This document shows positions 53,863 through 61,865 of a DNA stretch of 64,000 nucleotides, one piece after another (within the stretch, counting starts at the first letter, position 1; each line of letters begins with the position of its first letter). The position numbers and the translations under genes are program-made. The notes under the pieces were generated by a model. It had not been told where the DNA came from. It worked only from the letters and a program-made list of their open reading frames with translations, and made no database searches. This DNA is from an uncultured Lachnospiraceae bacterium. Lineage in GTDB: Bacteria; Bacillota; Clostridia; Lachnospirales; Lachnospiraceae. The DNA is taken from assembly GCA_948473115.1 (NCBI GenBank), contig CAOKWI010000016.1, forward strand, positions 1-64,000. Direction: 5' to 3'.

Positions 53863-56769
53863 ATGATGACAGACTATATGGAATATGTCATTGAGCGGCT
53901 GGGGTACAGCAAAGCGGAGGGGTTTTATACATATGAAAATATTCCTCTTATGAAGTATCCTCCCCATACCTGTAATGTCCTGAAAGAATTAAAACCATGT
54001 GCGGTATATATGGTTGGCAGCAGACCATTTGTCTGTTTTTTTGACATGGGACAAAAGGAATTGTTTCATCGGATTGGCTGGAAAATATGGAACAGCCAGA
54101 TTGATATCGCGGTCTGTGTGTCGGATACAACCTTTGAGGTTTATTATGGGAAAAATCTGGATCAGAAGAAGAAGCTGCCGCAAAGGCTTGAAAAATTATC
54201 TTTAAAAACGGATAAAAAGCTTCCATTTTCCTGTGGAGATATCAGGAATGAGGGGTTTTGGCAAGAGTATAGACGCCATTTTAAGGCGAAAAACACACTG
54301 AATCATATCTTACTGGAAAACGTGCAATCAGTTACCGATCAATTAAAACAGATTTATCATATTCCCTTCACTACAAAATTTATGCTGCGTATTATCTTCA
54401 TTCGATATATGATCGACAGAGGAGTTGATTTATGTTATGAGGGTTTTGGTGGAGAGATTGAGCAGTCAAGACAGAACCTGGTCTCTCTTTTTGACGATAA
54501 AAACAGGCTGTACCTTTTTTTTAAACATTTAAAACATCAGTTTAACGGGAATCTTTTTGATGCGGAGGAAGAATTAGAAGATCCAAGGCTCAACCGGGAA
54601 GCCCTGAAAATGGTTGCCAGATTCCTGACTGGAAAAGAGCGGATGCAGAATGGGCAGTTTGCACTTTTTAATATGTATGATTTCAATGTGATACCGGTGG
54701 AAACGATCAGCAGTATTTATGAAATTATATTGGGTGAGGAGGCGAGAAGAAAAAATAAAGCTTTTTATACTCCTTCTTTTCTGGTTGATTATATTATACA
54801 GACAGAATGCGATAATTCCCAACGAATGGGCAAGATGCTTGATCCGGCATGCGGTTCAGGTATTTTTCTCGTGTGTTATTATAGAAAGCTTGTTGAACAA
54901 AGTCGAATATCGGAGGGGATTAGTGGTCAAAAGTTAATATCGCTGATGAGGGAAAATATTTTTGGGGTGGATAAGGAATACGAGTCCATCAATGTTGCGG
55001 TTTTTTCGTTGTATCTGACACTTCTGGATTATTTGGATTCAAAGCAGGTAAAGAATCTTAAATTACCTGACCTGATCGGTGAATCTCTGTTTTGTGCAGA
55101 TTTTTTCCAGGATGAGGCATTGATGCAGTTACGAAAACAGGATTTCCAGTTTATCATAGGGAACCCACCATGGGGAAGAATGGATCGTGAAGAATCGTGC
55201 CTTCATGTAAGATATTGTAATGAGAATGGGCTGCCTCAGCAAAATGAAGAAATCAGTCGAAGCTTTTTGTATAAAGTGAGAGAATATTGCAATCAGGATA
55301 CGAAGTGCTGCCTGATATTGCCCTCCAAATTATTTTATAACCGGGAAAATCCTGCGAGAGAATGCAGGAGATATCTGTTGGAGCATATGCAGATAACAAG
55401 TCTGCTGGAAATGTCATCTGTAGTCGATGGCCTGTTCGAAAATGCGGATGCGCCGGCAGCGGTTCTCTCTTTCCGATACCAGGATAATGTGGATGTCAAT
55501 GAAGCGTTATTAAAGCACATATCGCTGAAACCCACATTGTTTTTCCGTTTATTCCGCATCCTGACCATAGAGAAAGATGATGTGAAATACGTAAGATACA
55601 AGCTGCTCCTGGAGAATGACTGGCTGTGGAAAACACTTGTATATGGCGGAACAGGGGATTATGAAACAATCGCCTATCTACAGAGGCATTATGAGACTGT
55701 CAAGGAAAGGATTGACCGGGAGGAGCCTCCTTTGATCTGCGGTGTGGGTGTCGAGTATCATGATGGAGAGAATGATGCGGGGGATCTTGTTGGCCGCCCA
55801 TTTTTCAGACCCAGAGGAAATATAGGACATGGCTATATCAATTTATCGGAAAATAGTTTTAAAGAATTTAAGAAAGATAAGATACATAGGACAAGGAAGA
55901 ACAGCGCTTTGTACAGTGCTCCTTACTGCCTTTTGACGAAAGGGGTGGATCCGAAGACATATCGTATGCGTGCAGTATGCTGCGAAGACAGGGATTTTGT
56001 ATTTCCGGAAACAATATATGGAATCAAGGGACAGGAAAGTCAGTTGCAGCTGCTGTATACCTTATCCGGATTATTTAATTCTTCCTTGTATGCCTATTAT
56101 AATTTCATGGTTGGCGCATCAGTCGGAATCGACAGGCGACAGAGGTTTATTGCTGATATCATGCAATGCCCTTATCCGGATCATAGCGAAGACAGGATTG
56201 CCAGGTGCAGCCGGGACCTGTATCAGCTGGGACAAAAGACCCTATTATCGGAAACGGAAATATCGGATAAATTACAGGAACTGGATGAGTGCATCATGGA
56301 GGCTTTTCATTTAAAAGATAACGTGTATATCCAATATGCCAATGATATCATGATTCCGATGATAACAGAAAAGAGCAAAAAGCTGTATACAGAGAGGATT
56401 ACCGCAGAAGGCTTAAAAGCGTACGCGCGCGTTTTTTACCGTTATTTTGCGGATGTTTATGAGCCGGAAGAGAAGTACGTAAAAATAGTGATTGATCCTA
56501 ATGTGGGTGAAGGCTTTGCTGCAATGCTGTTGTCCCTTGAGGAGAACAGTGGCGGAAAAGGAATCATGGCAGAGTCGATACAACTTTCTGCTGAGGCTGT
56601 ACAATTTTGTGTTCAGGCCTACAATGAAGCTTTTTATTGGAAGAGGAACTGTTATTATTTTGAAGAAAACAGTTTTCTGATCCTAAAGTCCAACAACAGG
56701 AGAAATTGGCAAATGGCTAACGCTTACACGGATTTGTCTGAGATCATAGAACGTATAGTGAGGGAGTGA
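53863..56769 (+). CDS. N6-adenine DNA methyltransferase of a restriction-modification-like pair
   Basis: The 968-residue protein contains the SAM-binding motif I LDPACGSGIFLVCYY (near residue 326) and the catalytic motif IV NPPWG (near 434), in the order of gamma-class adenine methyltransferases. About 300 residues precede motif I and include a compact beta-rich part (PFVCFFDMGQ, then DIAVCVSDTTFEVYYGK) that could be a vestigial nuclease-like or DNA-contacting domain. About 400 residues after motif IV should hold target recognition. AT-rich codons contrast with neighbouring genes. Its end overlaps the track start of the nuclease gene. Confidence 0.85.
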   Translation: MMTDYMEYVIERLGYSKAEGFYTYENIPLMKYPPHTCNVLKELKPCAVYMVGSRPFVCFFDMGQKELFHRIGWKIWNSQIDIAVCVSDTTFEVYYGKNLDQKKKLPQRLEKLSLKTDKKLPFSCGDIRNEGFWQEYRRHFKAKNTLNHILLENVQSVTDQLKQIYHIPFTTKFMLRIIFIRYMIDRGVDLCYEGFGGEIEQSRQNLVSLFDDKNRLYLFFKHLKHQFNGNLFDAEEELEDPRLNREALKMVARFLTGKERMQNGQFALFNMYDFNVIPVETISSIYEIILGEEARRKNKAFYTPSFLVDYIIQTECDNSQRMGKMLDPACGSGIFLVCYYRKLVEQSRISEGISGQKLISLMRENIFGVDKEYESINVAVFSLYLTLLDYLDSKQVKNLKLPDLIGESLFCADFFQDEALMQLRKQDFQFIIGNPPWGRMDREESCLHVRYCNENGLPQQNEEISRSFLYKVREYCNQDTKCCLILPSKLFYNRENPARECRRYLLEHMQITSLLEMSSVVDGLFENADAPAAVLSFRYQDNVDVNEALLKHISLKPTLFFRLFRILTIEKDDVKYVRYKLLLENDWLWKTLVYGGTGDYETIAYLQRHYETVKERIDREEPPLICGVGVEYHDGENDAGDLVGRPFFRPRGNIGHGYINLSENSFKEFKKDKIHRTRKNSALYSAPYCLLTKGVDPKTYRMRAVCCEDRDFVFPETIYGIKGQESQLQLLYTLSGLFNSSLYAYYNFMVGASVGIDRRQRFIADIMQCPYPDHSEDRIARCSRDLYQLGQKTLLSETEISDKLQELDECIMEAFHLKDNVYIQYANDIMIPMITEKSKKLYTERITAEGLKAYARVFYRYFADVYEPEEKYVKIVIDPNVGEGFAAMLLSLEENSGGKGIMAESIQLSAEAVQFCVQAYNEAFYWKRNCYYFEENSFLILKSNNRRNWQMANAYTDLSEIIERIVRE

Positions 56770-56774
56770 GTGCC

Positions 56775-57452
56775 ATGGGAACATTTGGAAAAGAAAATCG
56801 GGATATCATGGCGCAAAATATCCAGCAGCAGATCAGGCAGCTGATCCTGCTTTCCTGTGAAGCTCTCAAAAAGGATACGCTGGACAAAGGTGTCTGGATT
56901 GCAAATGATGAAGGGGCCATCACGTACCGGCTGGTGGAATTTTATTTGAACAACAATGAATTTCGCAGAAAAAATAATCTGAGTTTACTGGTGCGTTTTC
57001 AAATTGAGACTCCGGTAAATTTCCAGCCGATGAACAACAACTATCTTGGAAGAGCAGATATCAGGATTGTGGGAATGAATTATCTGCAAAACGGAACCTC
57101 CCTGGGACTGATCGAGTGTAAACGTCTTGATGGAGGCGCGGTTTTAAAACGGGAATATGTGAAAGAGGGTATTGACAGATTCACAGGTGTGATAGCAGGC
57201 TGCGTAAAATATCCGCGCTCAAATTGGGACATGATGATAGGATATCAGGTCGCGTTAATGCAGTTTGATGTCATGCTGAAGGAACTGAACCAATATTTGA
57301 AAAAGAAGATGAAAAGTGCCGTCATGAAAGAACTTACATTTTGTAAATCCGGTAATGACTGGACGGAATGTGTCAGTACCTTTCGGTGTATAGACGGAAA
57401 AGAGCGACCGATAGGGCATTTGTTTTATGACTTTGCCGGGATCATACAATAA
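56775..57452 (+). CDS. PD-(D/E)XK nuclease-like partner of the methyltransferase
   Basis: About 225 residues. The pattern YLGRADIRIVG ... LGLIECKRLD (near residues 95-120) fits a PD-(D/E)XK core with Asp and Glu-x-Lys. The N-terminal part is helical and the C-terminal GHLFYDFAG is unusual. A GTG at 56766 overlaps the methyltransferase stop; ATG at 56775 is the conservative choice. Together with the upstream gene this would make a two-gene restriction-modification or related defence unit. Nuclease activity is inferred from the motif only. Confidence 0.72.
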   Translation: MGTFGKENRDIMAQNIQQQIRQLILLSCEALKKDTLDKGVWIANDEGAITYRLVEFYLNNNEFRRKNNLSLLVRFQIETPVNFQPMNNNYLGRADIRIVGMNYLQNGTSLGLIECKRLDGGAVLKREYVKEGIDRFTGVIAGCVKYPRSNWDMMIGYQVALMQFDVMLKELNQYLKKKMKSAVMKELTFCKSGNDWTECVSTFRCIDGKERPIGHLFYDFAGIIQ

Positions 57453-57559
57453 CTGCACAGTCGCTTCCTGTCCACGAAAGCCAGGAGTTTCTGGGTATTG
57501 GCTGTAGGTAATTGCACCGTGTCGCGCATACATACACGAGTTTGCGAAGCAAATCTCGC

Positions 57560-57581
57560 AAGAGTGCAAAGCACTCTTTTT
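57560..57581 (+). terminator. Hairpin with U-run before the radical SAM gene
   Basis: AGAGTGC-AAA-GCACTCT followed by TTTTTC looks like an intrinsic terminator for the nuclease gene. A second stem, AGTTTGC-GAA-GCAAATCT, lies directly in front (about 57538-57556). The AAGGAGGA ribosome site of the next gene begins only two bases after the U-run, so an attenuator role is also possible. Confidence 0.65.
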
Positions 57582-57598
57582 CAAGGAGGACGTGTCTT

Positions 57599-58729
57599 AT
57601 GATACATGTAGCTGTTTTCGGCAACTCAAAATGGAGCTGCCTGATGAAGGAGATACTGGAAAACGAATACTCCGCCCTTTTTGTACAGGACGGCGGGGAG
57701 GCGATCGCCGTGGACGCCTTTGTGGTGTCCGGGGAGCCCGGGCAGGAGTCTGAGATATCAGTCCGGGAATTTGCCCGCAGGTATGCTTTGGGGGAGCTTA
57801 CGGCCATCGTGATTCCCAAGGAATATTATATGCAGCAGAATGAACTTGTATTGACACTTCTCAGGGAAGGAGTGGAGGTGCAGGATATTTATGATGGGAC
57901 ACGGTTGGATACGCAGACCAGGAACCGGCCGGAGGCGGTGGCCTGCCTGATCACCCCCATGCTCCAGGATCCCTATCTGCCTTACTTGGAATATCATGTG
58001 GCGGATCATTGCAATCTGAACTGCAAGTACTGCACCCATTATTCGCCCCTTGTGCCGCAGCCGGTTTATACGGATTATGAGAGGTTCGCGGCTGACCTGC
58101 GGCAATTAAAGAAGTATATTGTGGATATCGGCGTGATCCGAATCCTGGGAGGAGAGCCTCTCTTAAATCCTGAACTGGGCAGCTTTATTGAACTGACACG
58201 GGAATTGTATCCGGCCAGTATTGTGACGGTAGTGACCAACGGGATGTTGATCGATCGTCTTGATCCTGCCCTGATAGAGACCATGAAGAAGAATATGGCA
58301 TTTTTCCACATTTCCTATTATCCTCCGCTGAAGGATAAGGTACAGAAAATCCAGGAATTCCTGTATGAGCAGAAGATACCCTACACCATCACTCCCATGA
58401 TCACGGAATTTAACAAGACACAGACCATGACGCCGCAGCAGGACGAGGATTTCTTTTACAGCTGTTTCCAGGCGTCCTGTACCTGTCTGCATGAAGGAAA
58501 AGTGGCGCCCTGCTATGCGCCTTTTACCACGAAATACTTTAATGAGGCTTTCGGGCAGGAGCTGCCGACGGACGAAGGGATCGACCTTTATGATAACGCG
58601 TTGACAGCGCCTGTGTTGAAGGCGCAGCTGCTGATTCCTATACAGCGGTGCATGTATTGTACGGCGGGAAAGGCATGCAGCTGGGAAATCATCGGCAAGA
58701 ACAGTGTGCTGGAGGACTGGGTGGAGTAA
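57599..58729 (+). CDS. Radical SAM protein with C-terminal cysteine cluster
   Basis: The 376-residue protein has a CNLNCKYC motif (Cys-x3-Cys-x2-Cys near residue 138) for the SAM-bound iron-sulphur cluster, then ILGGEPLLNPEL. Several further cysteines near the C terminus (SCTCLHEGKVAPCYAP, CMYCTAGKACSWE) suggest an auxiliary SPASM-like cluster. The first 125 residues form a separate small alpha/beta region (IHVAVFGNSKWSC). The start is ATG at 57599 after AAGGAGGA. It lies tail-to-tail with a CgeB-like gene, 4 bp apart. A role in modifying a sugar or protein for the flagellar glycan is possible; the substrate is unknown. Confidence 0.85.
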   Translation: MIHVAVFGNSKWSCLMKEILENEYSALFVQDGGEAIAVDAFVVSGEPGQESEISVREFARRYALGELTAIVIPKEYYMQQNELVLTLLREGVEVQDIYDGTRLDTQTRNRPEAVACLITPMLQDPYLPYLEYHVADHCNLNCKYCTHYSPLVPQPVYTDYERFAADLRQLKKYIVDIGVIRILGGEPLLNPELGSFIELTRELYPASIVTVVTNGMLIDRLDPALIETMKKNMAFFHISYYPPLKDKVQKIQEFLYEQKIPYTITPMITEFNKTQTMTPQQDEDFFYSCFQASCTCLHEGKVAPCYAPFTTKYFNEAFGQELPTDEGIDLYDNALTAPVLKAQLLIPIQRCMYCTAGKACSWEIIGKNSVLEDWVE

Positions 58730-58733
58730 GGCG

Positions 58734-59903
58734 CTATAGATAACTCAATATTTCGTCCACGCGGTGGACATAGGTATGGTCTGCGGATATTTTCCGCAGG
58801 CCATTTTCGGCGATCTGCGCCCGCTCTGCCTCGTGCTCCAGGTAATAGCCGATCTTGTCCAATAGGTCTGCCCTGCTCTCATAAAATACAAAATCCTCCC
58901 CAGGTACGAAGAAATCCAGGAAATCCTCCTGGTAATTGGTCAGCAGGAAGCCGCCGGCGCCCATGATGTCAAAAGCGCGCAGGGGAATGCCGCTGAGAAT
59001 GCTGCGGAGGGAGATATTCAGGTTGATTTTGGCTTTTTTGAATACGTAGGGGGCTTGGTCATAGTAGTCCACGGGGCCGTGATTGGTACAATTGGACAGC
59101 TTTAAGGTCTGGTCGGGGGTATACAGGTCCAGGCCGTGACGTTCTGCCACGGCGGACAGCAGCTCCCGGCGCTCCAGGGCAGTGATCTGGCGGTTGACTA
59201 CATATTGGGCGAAAAGATATTCCACACTCTCCACACTGTCCGCGCCGGGGGTAAGGGGAAGAGCCTTCTGCATATCCGCCAGTATGTTCTTTGGCAGGGA
59301 TTCCTGGATAAAATTATAACCGTACACCTGGATCTGGGCTGCCATCAGACCCTCCAGGTATCCCTTGGTGTAGGGGGAAATCTTTCCCTCCATACGCTGG
59401 TAGAACTGGTGCTTTTCCGTGTAGAGGGAGCCGATGAACGCCACCGGATGCCGGTTATACCATGTAGTCTTCCGGAAGGCGTCAAAGTCTGTCATGGCGG
59501 ACAGACGTCTGGTGTTGGCGGCCATGGGAAGATAATGCACTGTCTGGATGCCAGCGTTGTGGAACTCCAGGTACTGCTGCCTGTCAAAGACGAATACATG
59601 GTTGGTGGGGTAATTGATAGTATAATGGTACAGCCGTACATAAGGGCTGTCGTAAACCCATGCAACATAGGGAACCCCCAGTTTCTTACATGCCAGGGAA
59701 GCCACTGGGAAATAATTAAAGGAAAAGAGAAAGTCAGGTGCATTCTTCCGGATACAGGCGGTCAGCTCCTGCTCCAGCAGCTCGTCCGGTTTTTCCCCCT
59801 TGTCGGAGAAGGGCTGTTCCGTCACCTGATGCCCAAGCTCCTTCAGGGCATCGATCATGTCTTCGTTTCCAAAGCTTTTCCAGGTCAGCATTAATACTTT
59901 CAT
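58734..59903 (-). CDS. CgeB/DUF3880-type glycosyltransferase
   Basis: This 389-residue enzyme opens with MKVLMLTWKSFGNEDMIDAL and contains VPYVAWVYDSPYVRLYHYT (DUF3880 half) and ILSGIPLRAFDIMGAGGFLL with YLEHEAERAQIAENG (donor half). It resembles the products of 52358-53584 and the middle of 49382-52168. The start at 59903 is set by AAAGGAGT on the minus strand; the frame extends to 59960 but that part overlaps the promoter. It faces the radical SAM gene. Confidence 0.87.
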   Translation of the reverse strand: MKVLMLTWKSFGNEDMIDALKELGHQVTEQPFSDKGEKPDELLEQELTACIRKNAPDFLFSFNYFPVASLACKKLGVPYVAWVYDSPYVRLYHYTINYPTNHVFVFDRQQYLEFHNAGIQTVHYLPMAANTRRLSAMTDFDAFRKTTWYNRHPVAFIGSLYTEKHQFYQRMEGKISPYTKGYLEGLMAAQIQVYGYNFIQESLPKNILADMQKALPLTPGADSVESVEYLFAQYVVNRQITALERRELLSAVAERHGLDLYTPDQTLKLSNCTNHGPVDYYDQAPYVFKKAKINLNISLRSILSGIPLRAFDIMGAGGFLLTNYQEDFLDFFVPGEDFVFYESRADLLDKIGYYLEHEAERAQIAENGLRKISADHTYVHRVDEILSYL

Positions 59904-59945
59904 AAGGGACTCCTTTGTGCAGTTGTTTTTCCGGCTGTTGATTGC

Positions 59946-59969
59946 CTTGAATAAGGTCATTATACCATA
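59946..59969 (-). promoter_or_regulatory. Promoter of the minus-strand glycosyltransferase gene
   Basis: On the minus strand this reads TATGG-TATAAT-GACC and on, an extended -10 identical over 24 bases to the phosphoglucomutase promoter at 18535-18558. The match continues 13 bases beyond the -10 into the transcribed leader. No strong -35 is seen. Confidence 0.75.
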
Positions 59970-60022
59970 TTAAGAGTCTGGTTTCACTGAAAAGTTTTAT
60001 AAAAGCTGATATAGCGTCAGGG

Positions 60023-60063
60023 TTTACATTCCTTGGGCAATCTGTTACAATCAAATTGTAACA
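60023..60063 (+). promoter_or_regulatory. Promoter with palindromic operator
   Basis: TTTACA (60023-60028), 17 bp, TACAAT (60046-60051) form a good promoter. A perfect 9-bp inverted repeat, TGTTACAAT (60043-60051) and ATTGTAACA (60055-60063) with CAA between, covers the -10 and the bases after it. A dimeric repressor bound there would block the promoter. It drives the small gene at 60096. Confidence 0.78.
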
Positions 60064-60095
60064 ATCAATTGGCGGATATAAAAGGCGGTGATGAT

Positions 60096-60278
60096 ATGAG
60101 TGAAAAAGAATTGATCAAGGTATCTGTCGAAGAATTTTCCAGGCTGCAAAGTTATATGCTGGCATCTGAGAAAGATACAGACAGTTATAACCTCATGAAA
60201 GACCGGTATATTGAGTTGAAGGTTATTTTAAATTCGTTTGGAGTCAGCCTGACGGAGCTTGACAAAATAAAAGAGTAA
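60096..60278 (+). CDS. Small hypothetical protein, 60 residues
   Basis: Not recognised. The product (MSEKELIKVSVEEFSRLQSY, then helical to the end at LTELDKIKE) is charged and predicted all-helical, without membrane segments. The ATG at 60096 is placed by GGCGGTGATG; the frame is open back to 60033 through the promoter. It lies beside, and converges with, a serine recombinase gene and is behind a promoter with a palindromic operator. It has no recognisable helix-turn-helix, so whether it controls its own promoter is open. Confidence 0.65.
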   Translation: MSEKELIKVSVEEFSRLQSYMLASEKDTDSYNLMKDRYIELKVILNSFGVSLTELDKIKE

Positions 60279-60292
60279 TGCGGTGGCTGGAA

Positions 60293-60332
60293 CAGGGACG
60301 CAGGGAATCAGAAATGATTCCCTGCGTCCCTG
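60293..60332. terminator. Perfect 18-bp hairpin between convergent genes
   Basis: CAGGGACGCAGGGAATCA pairs without mismatch with its complement across a GAAA loop. It lies between the small gene (ends 60278) and the recombinase gene, whose last codons and stop (60308-60310) fall in the stem. No long U-run follows on either strand. A shared terminator is likely; a recombination or protein site is possible. Confidence 0.65.
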
Positions 60333-60919
60333 TATTCACTGGCTTTTCTGTAAAATGTGGTTGTGGAAAATTCACATAGGCTGGCGGCTTCCGTCCTGTT
60401 GATTTCCTTATTCTGCCAGCGGGTATATATCTGTGCAAAATTTTCCGGCAATGCTTTGGGCGGCCTGCCGAACCGGACGCCCCTTGCCCTGGCAGCCTCT
60501 ATCCCTTCCCTCTGGCGCTGCCGGATGGCGCTGCGCTCATTCTCACTGACATAGCTGAGCAACGACAGGACGAGATCCGCGATCAGGGTTCCAAGCAGAT
60601 CCTTGTCTTTTCTGGTATCCAGGAGAGGCATATCCAGTACAACGATGTCCACACCCTTTTGTTTGGTTAACAGCTTCCATTGTTCCAGCACCTCGTCATA
60701 ATTTCTGCCCAGGCGGTCAATGCTTTTGATGTACAGTACATCATCCGGCTTCAGTTTTTTCAGCAGCTTTTTGTACATGGGCCGGTCAAAGTCCTTTCCC
60801 GATTGTTTTTCCACGTAAATGTTATTATGGGGAATTGGGACCTTCTGCATGGCATTCATCTGCCGGTCTTCGTTTTGGTGTAATGTGCTGACGCGCACAT
60901 ATGCGTATAGATCACTCAT
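60308..60919 (-). CDS. Serine recombinase (resolvase/invertase family)
   Basis: A 203-residue site-specific recombinase. The nucleophile is Ser in YVRVST (residue 11); the resolvase core continues with IYVEKQSGKDFDRP, LYIKSIDRLGRNYDEVLEQW and the E-helix SYVSENERSAIRQRQREGI. A C-terminal helix-turn-helix follows (RTEAASLCEFSTTTFYRK) after the GRPPKALP linker. Size and order are those of small resolvases or invertases such as Hin and Tn3-type enzymes. No pair of invertible repeats was recognised close by. Confidence 0.92.
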   Translation of the reverse strand: MSDLYAYVRVSTLHQNEDRQMNAMQKVPIPHNNIYVEKQSGKDFDRPMYKKLLKKLKPDDVLYIKSIDRLGRNYDEVLEQWKLLTKQKGVDIVVLDMPLLDTRKDKDLLGTLIADLVLSLLSYVSENERSAIRQRQREGIEAARARGVRFGRPPKALPENFAQIYTRWQNKEINRTEAASLCEFSTTTFYRKASEYRDAGNHF

Positions 60920-61021
60920 GGCTCGTACCTCTTTTCGTGTGTTGTGGATTTATCCTGGTGTAGATATGAAAATTATAGCATGGAATATTTCCACCTGTGC
61001 GCTGTAGCTAACAGACTTCCG

Positions 61022-61493
61022 ATGGTTCCATCCATGGGCATATGGGCATGTGCCGGATCATACAGCCACAGAGGTACTGGCAAGAGGATACTTCGTTATC
61101 CATTTTACCTGCGGACGTACTTGGGGTGATAAACAGGGTGGATGTGAAGTATTCCCTGCCCCCTTTGCCGTATTTTTAACCGGAAATGAAAAGACTTATA
61201 TGGAACCGGACATCAGCGTGATCTGTGATAAAAATAAGATTACGGATAAGGGCTGCCAGGGAGCGCCGGACTGGATCATCGAGATTGTTTCCCCCAGCAG
61301 CAAACAGATGGACTATTATAAAAAATTGTTTCAGTACCGCACGGCAGGAGTAAGGGAATATTGGGTGGTTGATCCGGATCGGGAAATTGTGACGGTATAT
61401 AATTTTGGGCAGGACAGTATGGAGGAATATCCCTTTGGCGCTGAAGTTCCGGTTGGAATATATGATGGTTTTTCGATTTGTGTCTCCTTGTGA
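61022..61493 (+). pseudogene. Uma2-family nuclease remnant
   Basis: The C-terminal part (from DKQGGCEVFPAPFAVFL, then YMEPDISVICDKNK and DWIIEIVSPSSKQMDYYKK) is a good Uma2/DUF820 sequence and reads in the frame of 61050-61493. The N-terminal part expected for the family is not readable in that frame. A neighbouring frame from 61022 gives MVPSMG ... FYLRTYLG and would join the good part if one G of the GGGG at about 61122 were removed. The gene seems to have lost its start and taken a frameshift. Upstream, TTTCCACCTGTGCG (60988-61001) matches a family A element end. Confidence 0.7.
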
Positions 61494-61581
61494 ATGCCAC
61501 AGCATCAACTGTCATTACAATCGGCTTTTGGTCAATCTTTCTGGAAAACGGTAAAACGATAATAAATACTACAAAAAATAC

Positions 61582-61610
61582 TTGACATATGGATGTATCT
61601 ATGGTATTTT
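61582..61610 (+). promoter_or_regulatory. Promoter upstream of the Rpn-family gene
   Basis: TTGACA (61582-61587), 17 bp, and TATTTT (61605-61610) preceded by TGG form a promoter with an extended -10. It lies about 255 bp before the preferred start of the Rpn-family gene. The gap 61494-61865 otherwise shows no gene that can be supported; a longer in-frame start at 61767 has no ribosome site. Confidence 0.65.
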
Positions 61611-61865
61611 TACCTTGTTACTGAGAAGGAAGAATCACATCGCACTTTGCAGGAGTCTATGTATTTAAGTGCTTTTCGGGCGTTTCGCCGCAGATTCAAC
61701 TTTTAACATAACAGGGCGGGGCGTCGAGGCTGTGAAGGTCAAGGTCTCTTTTGGGTTCCTGGTTTTATGGCAGATGCCCTGTCCCTGGCATACAGGTATG
61801 CCTTTGGGAGCGCCATGCGTCCACATGAGATTCCCGGGGGCATTGCCGGAAACCGGGAGGAGCAT

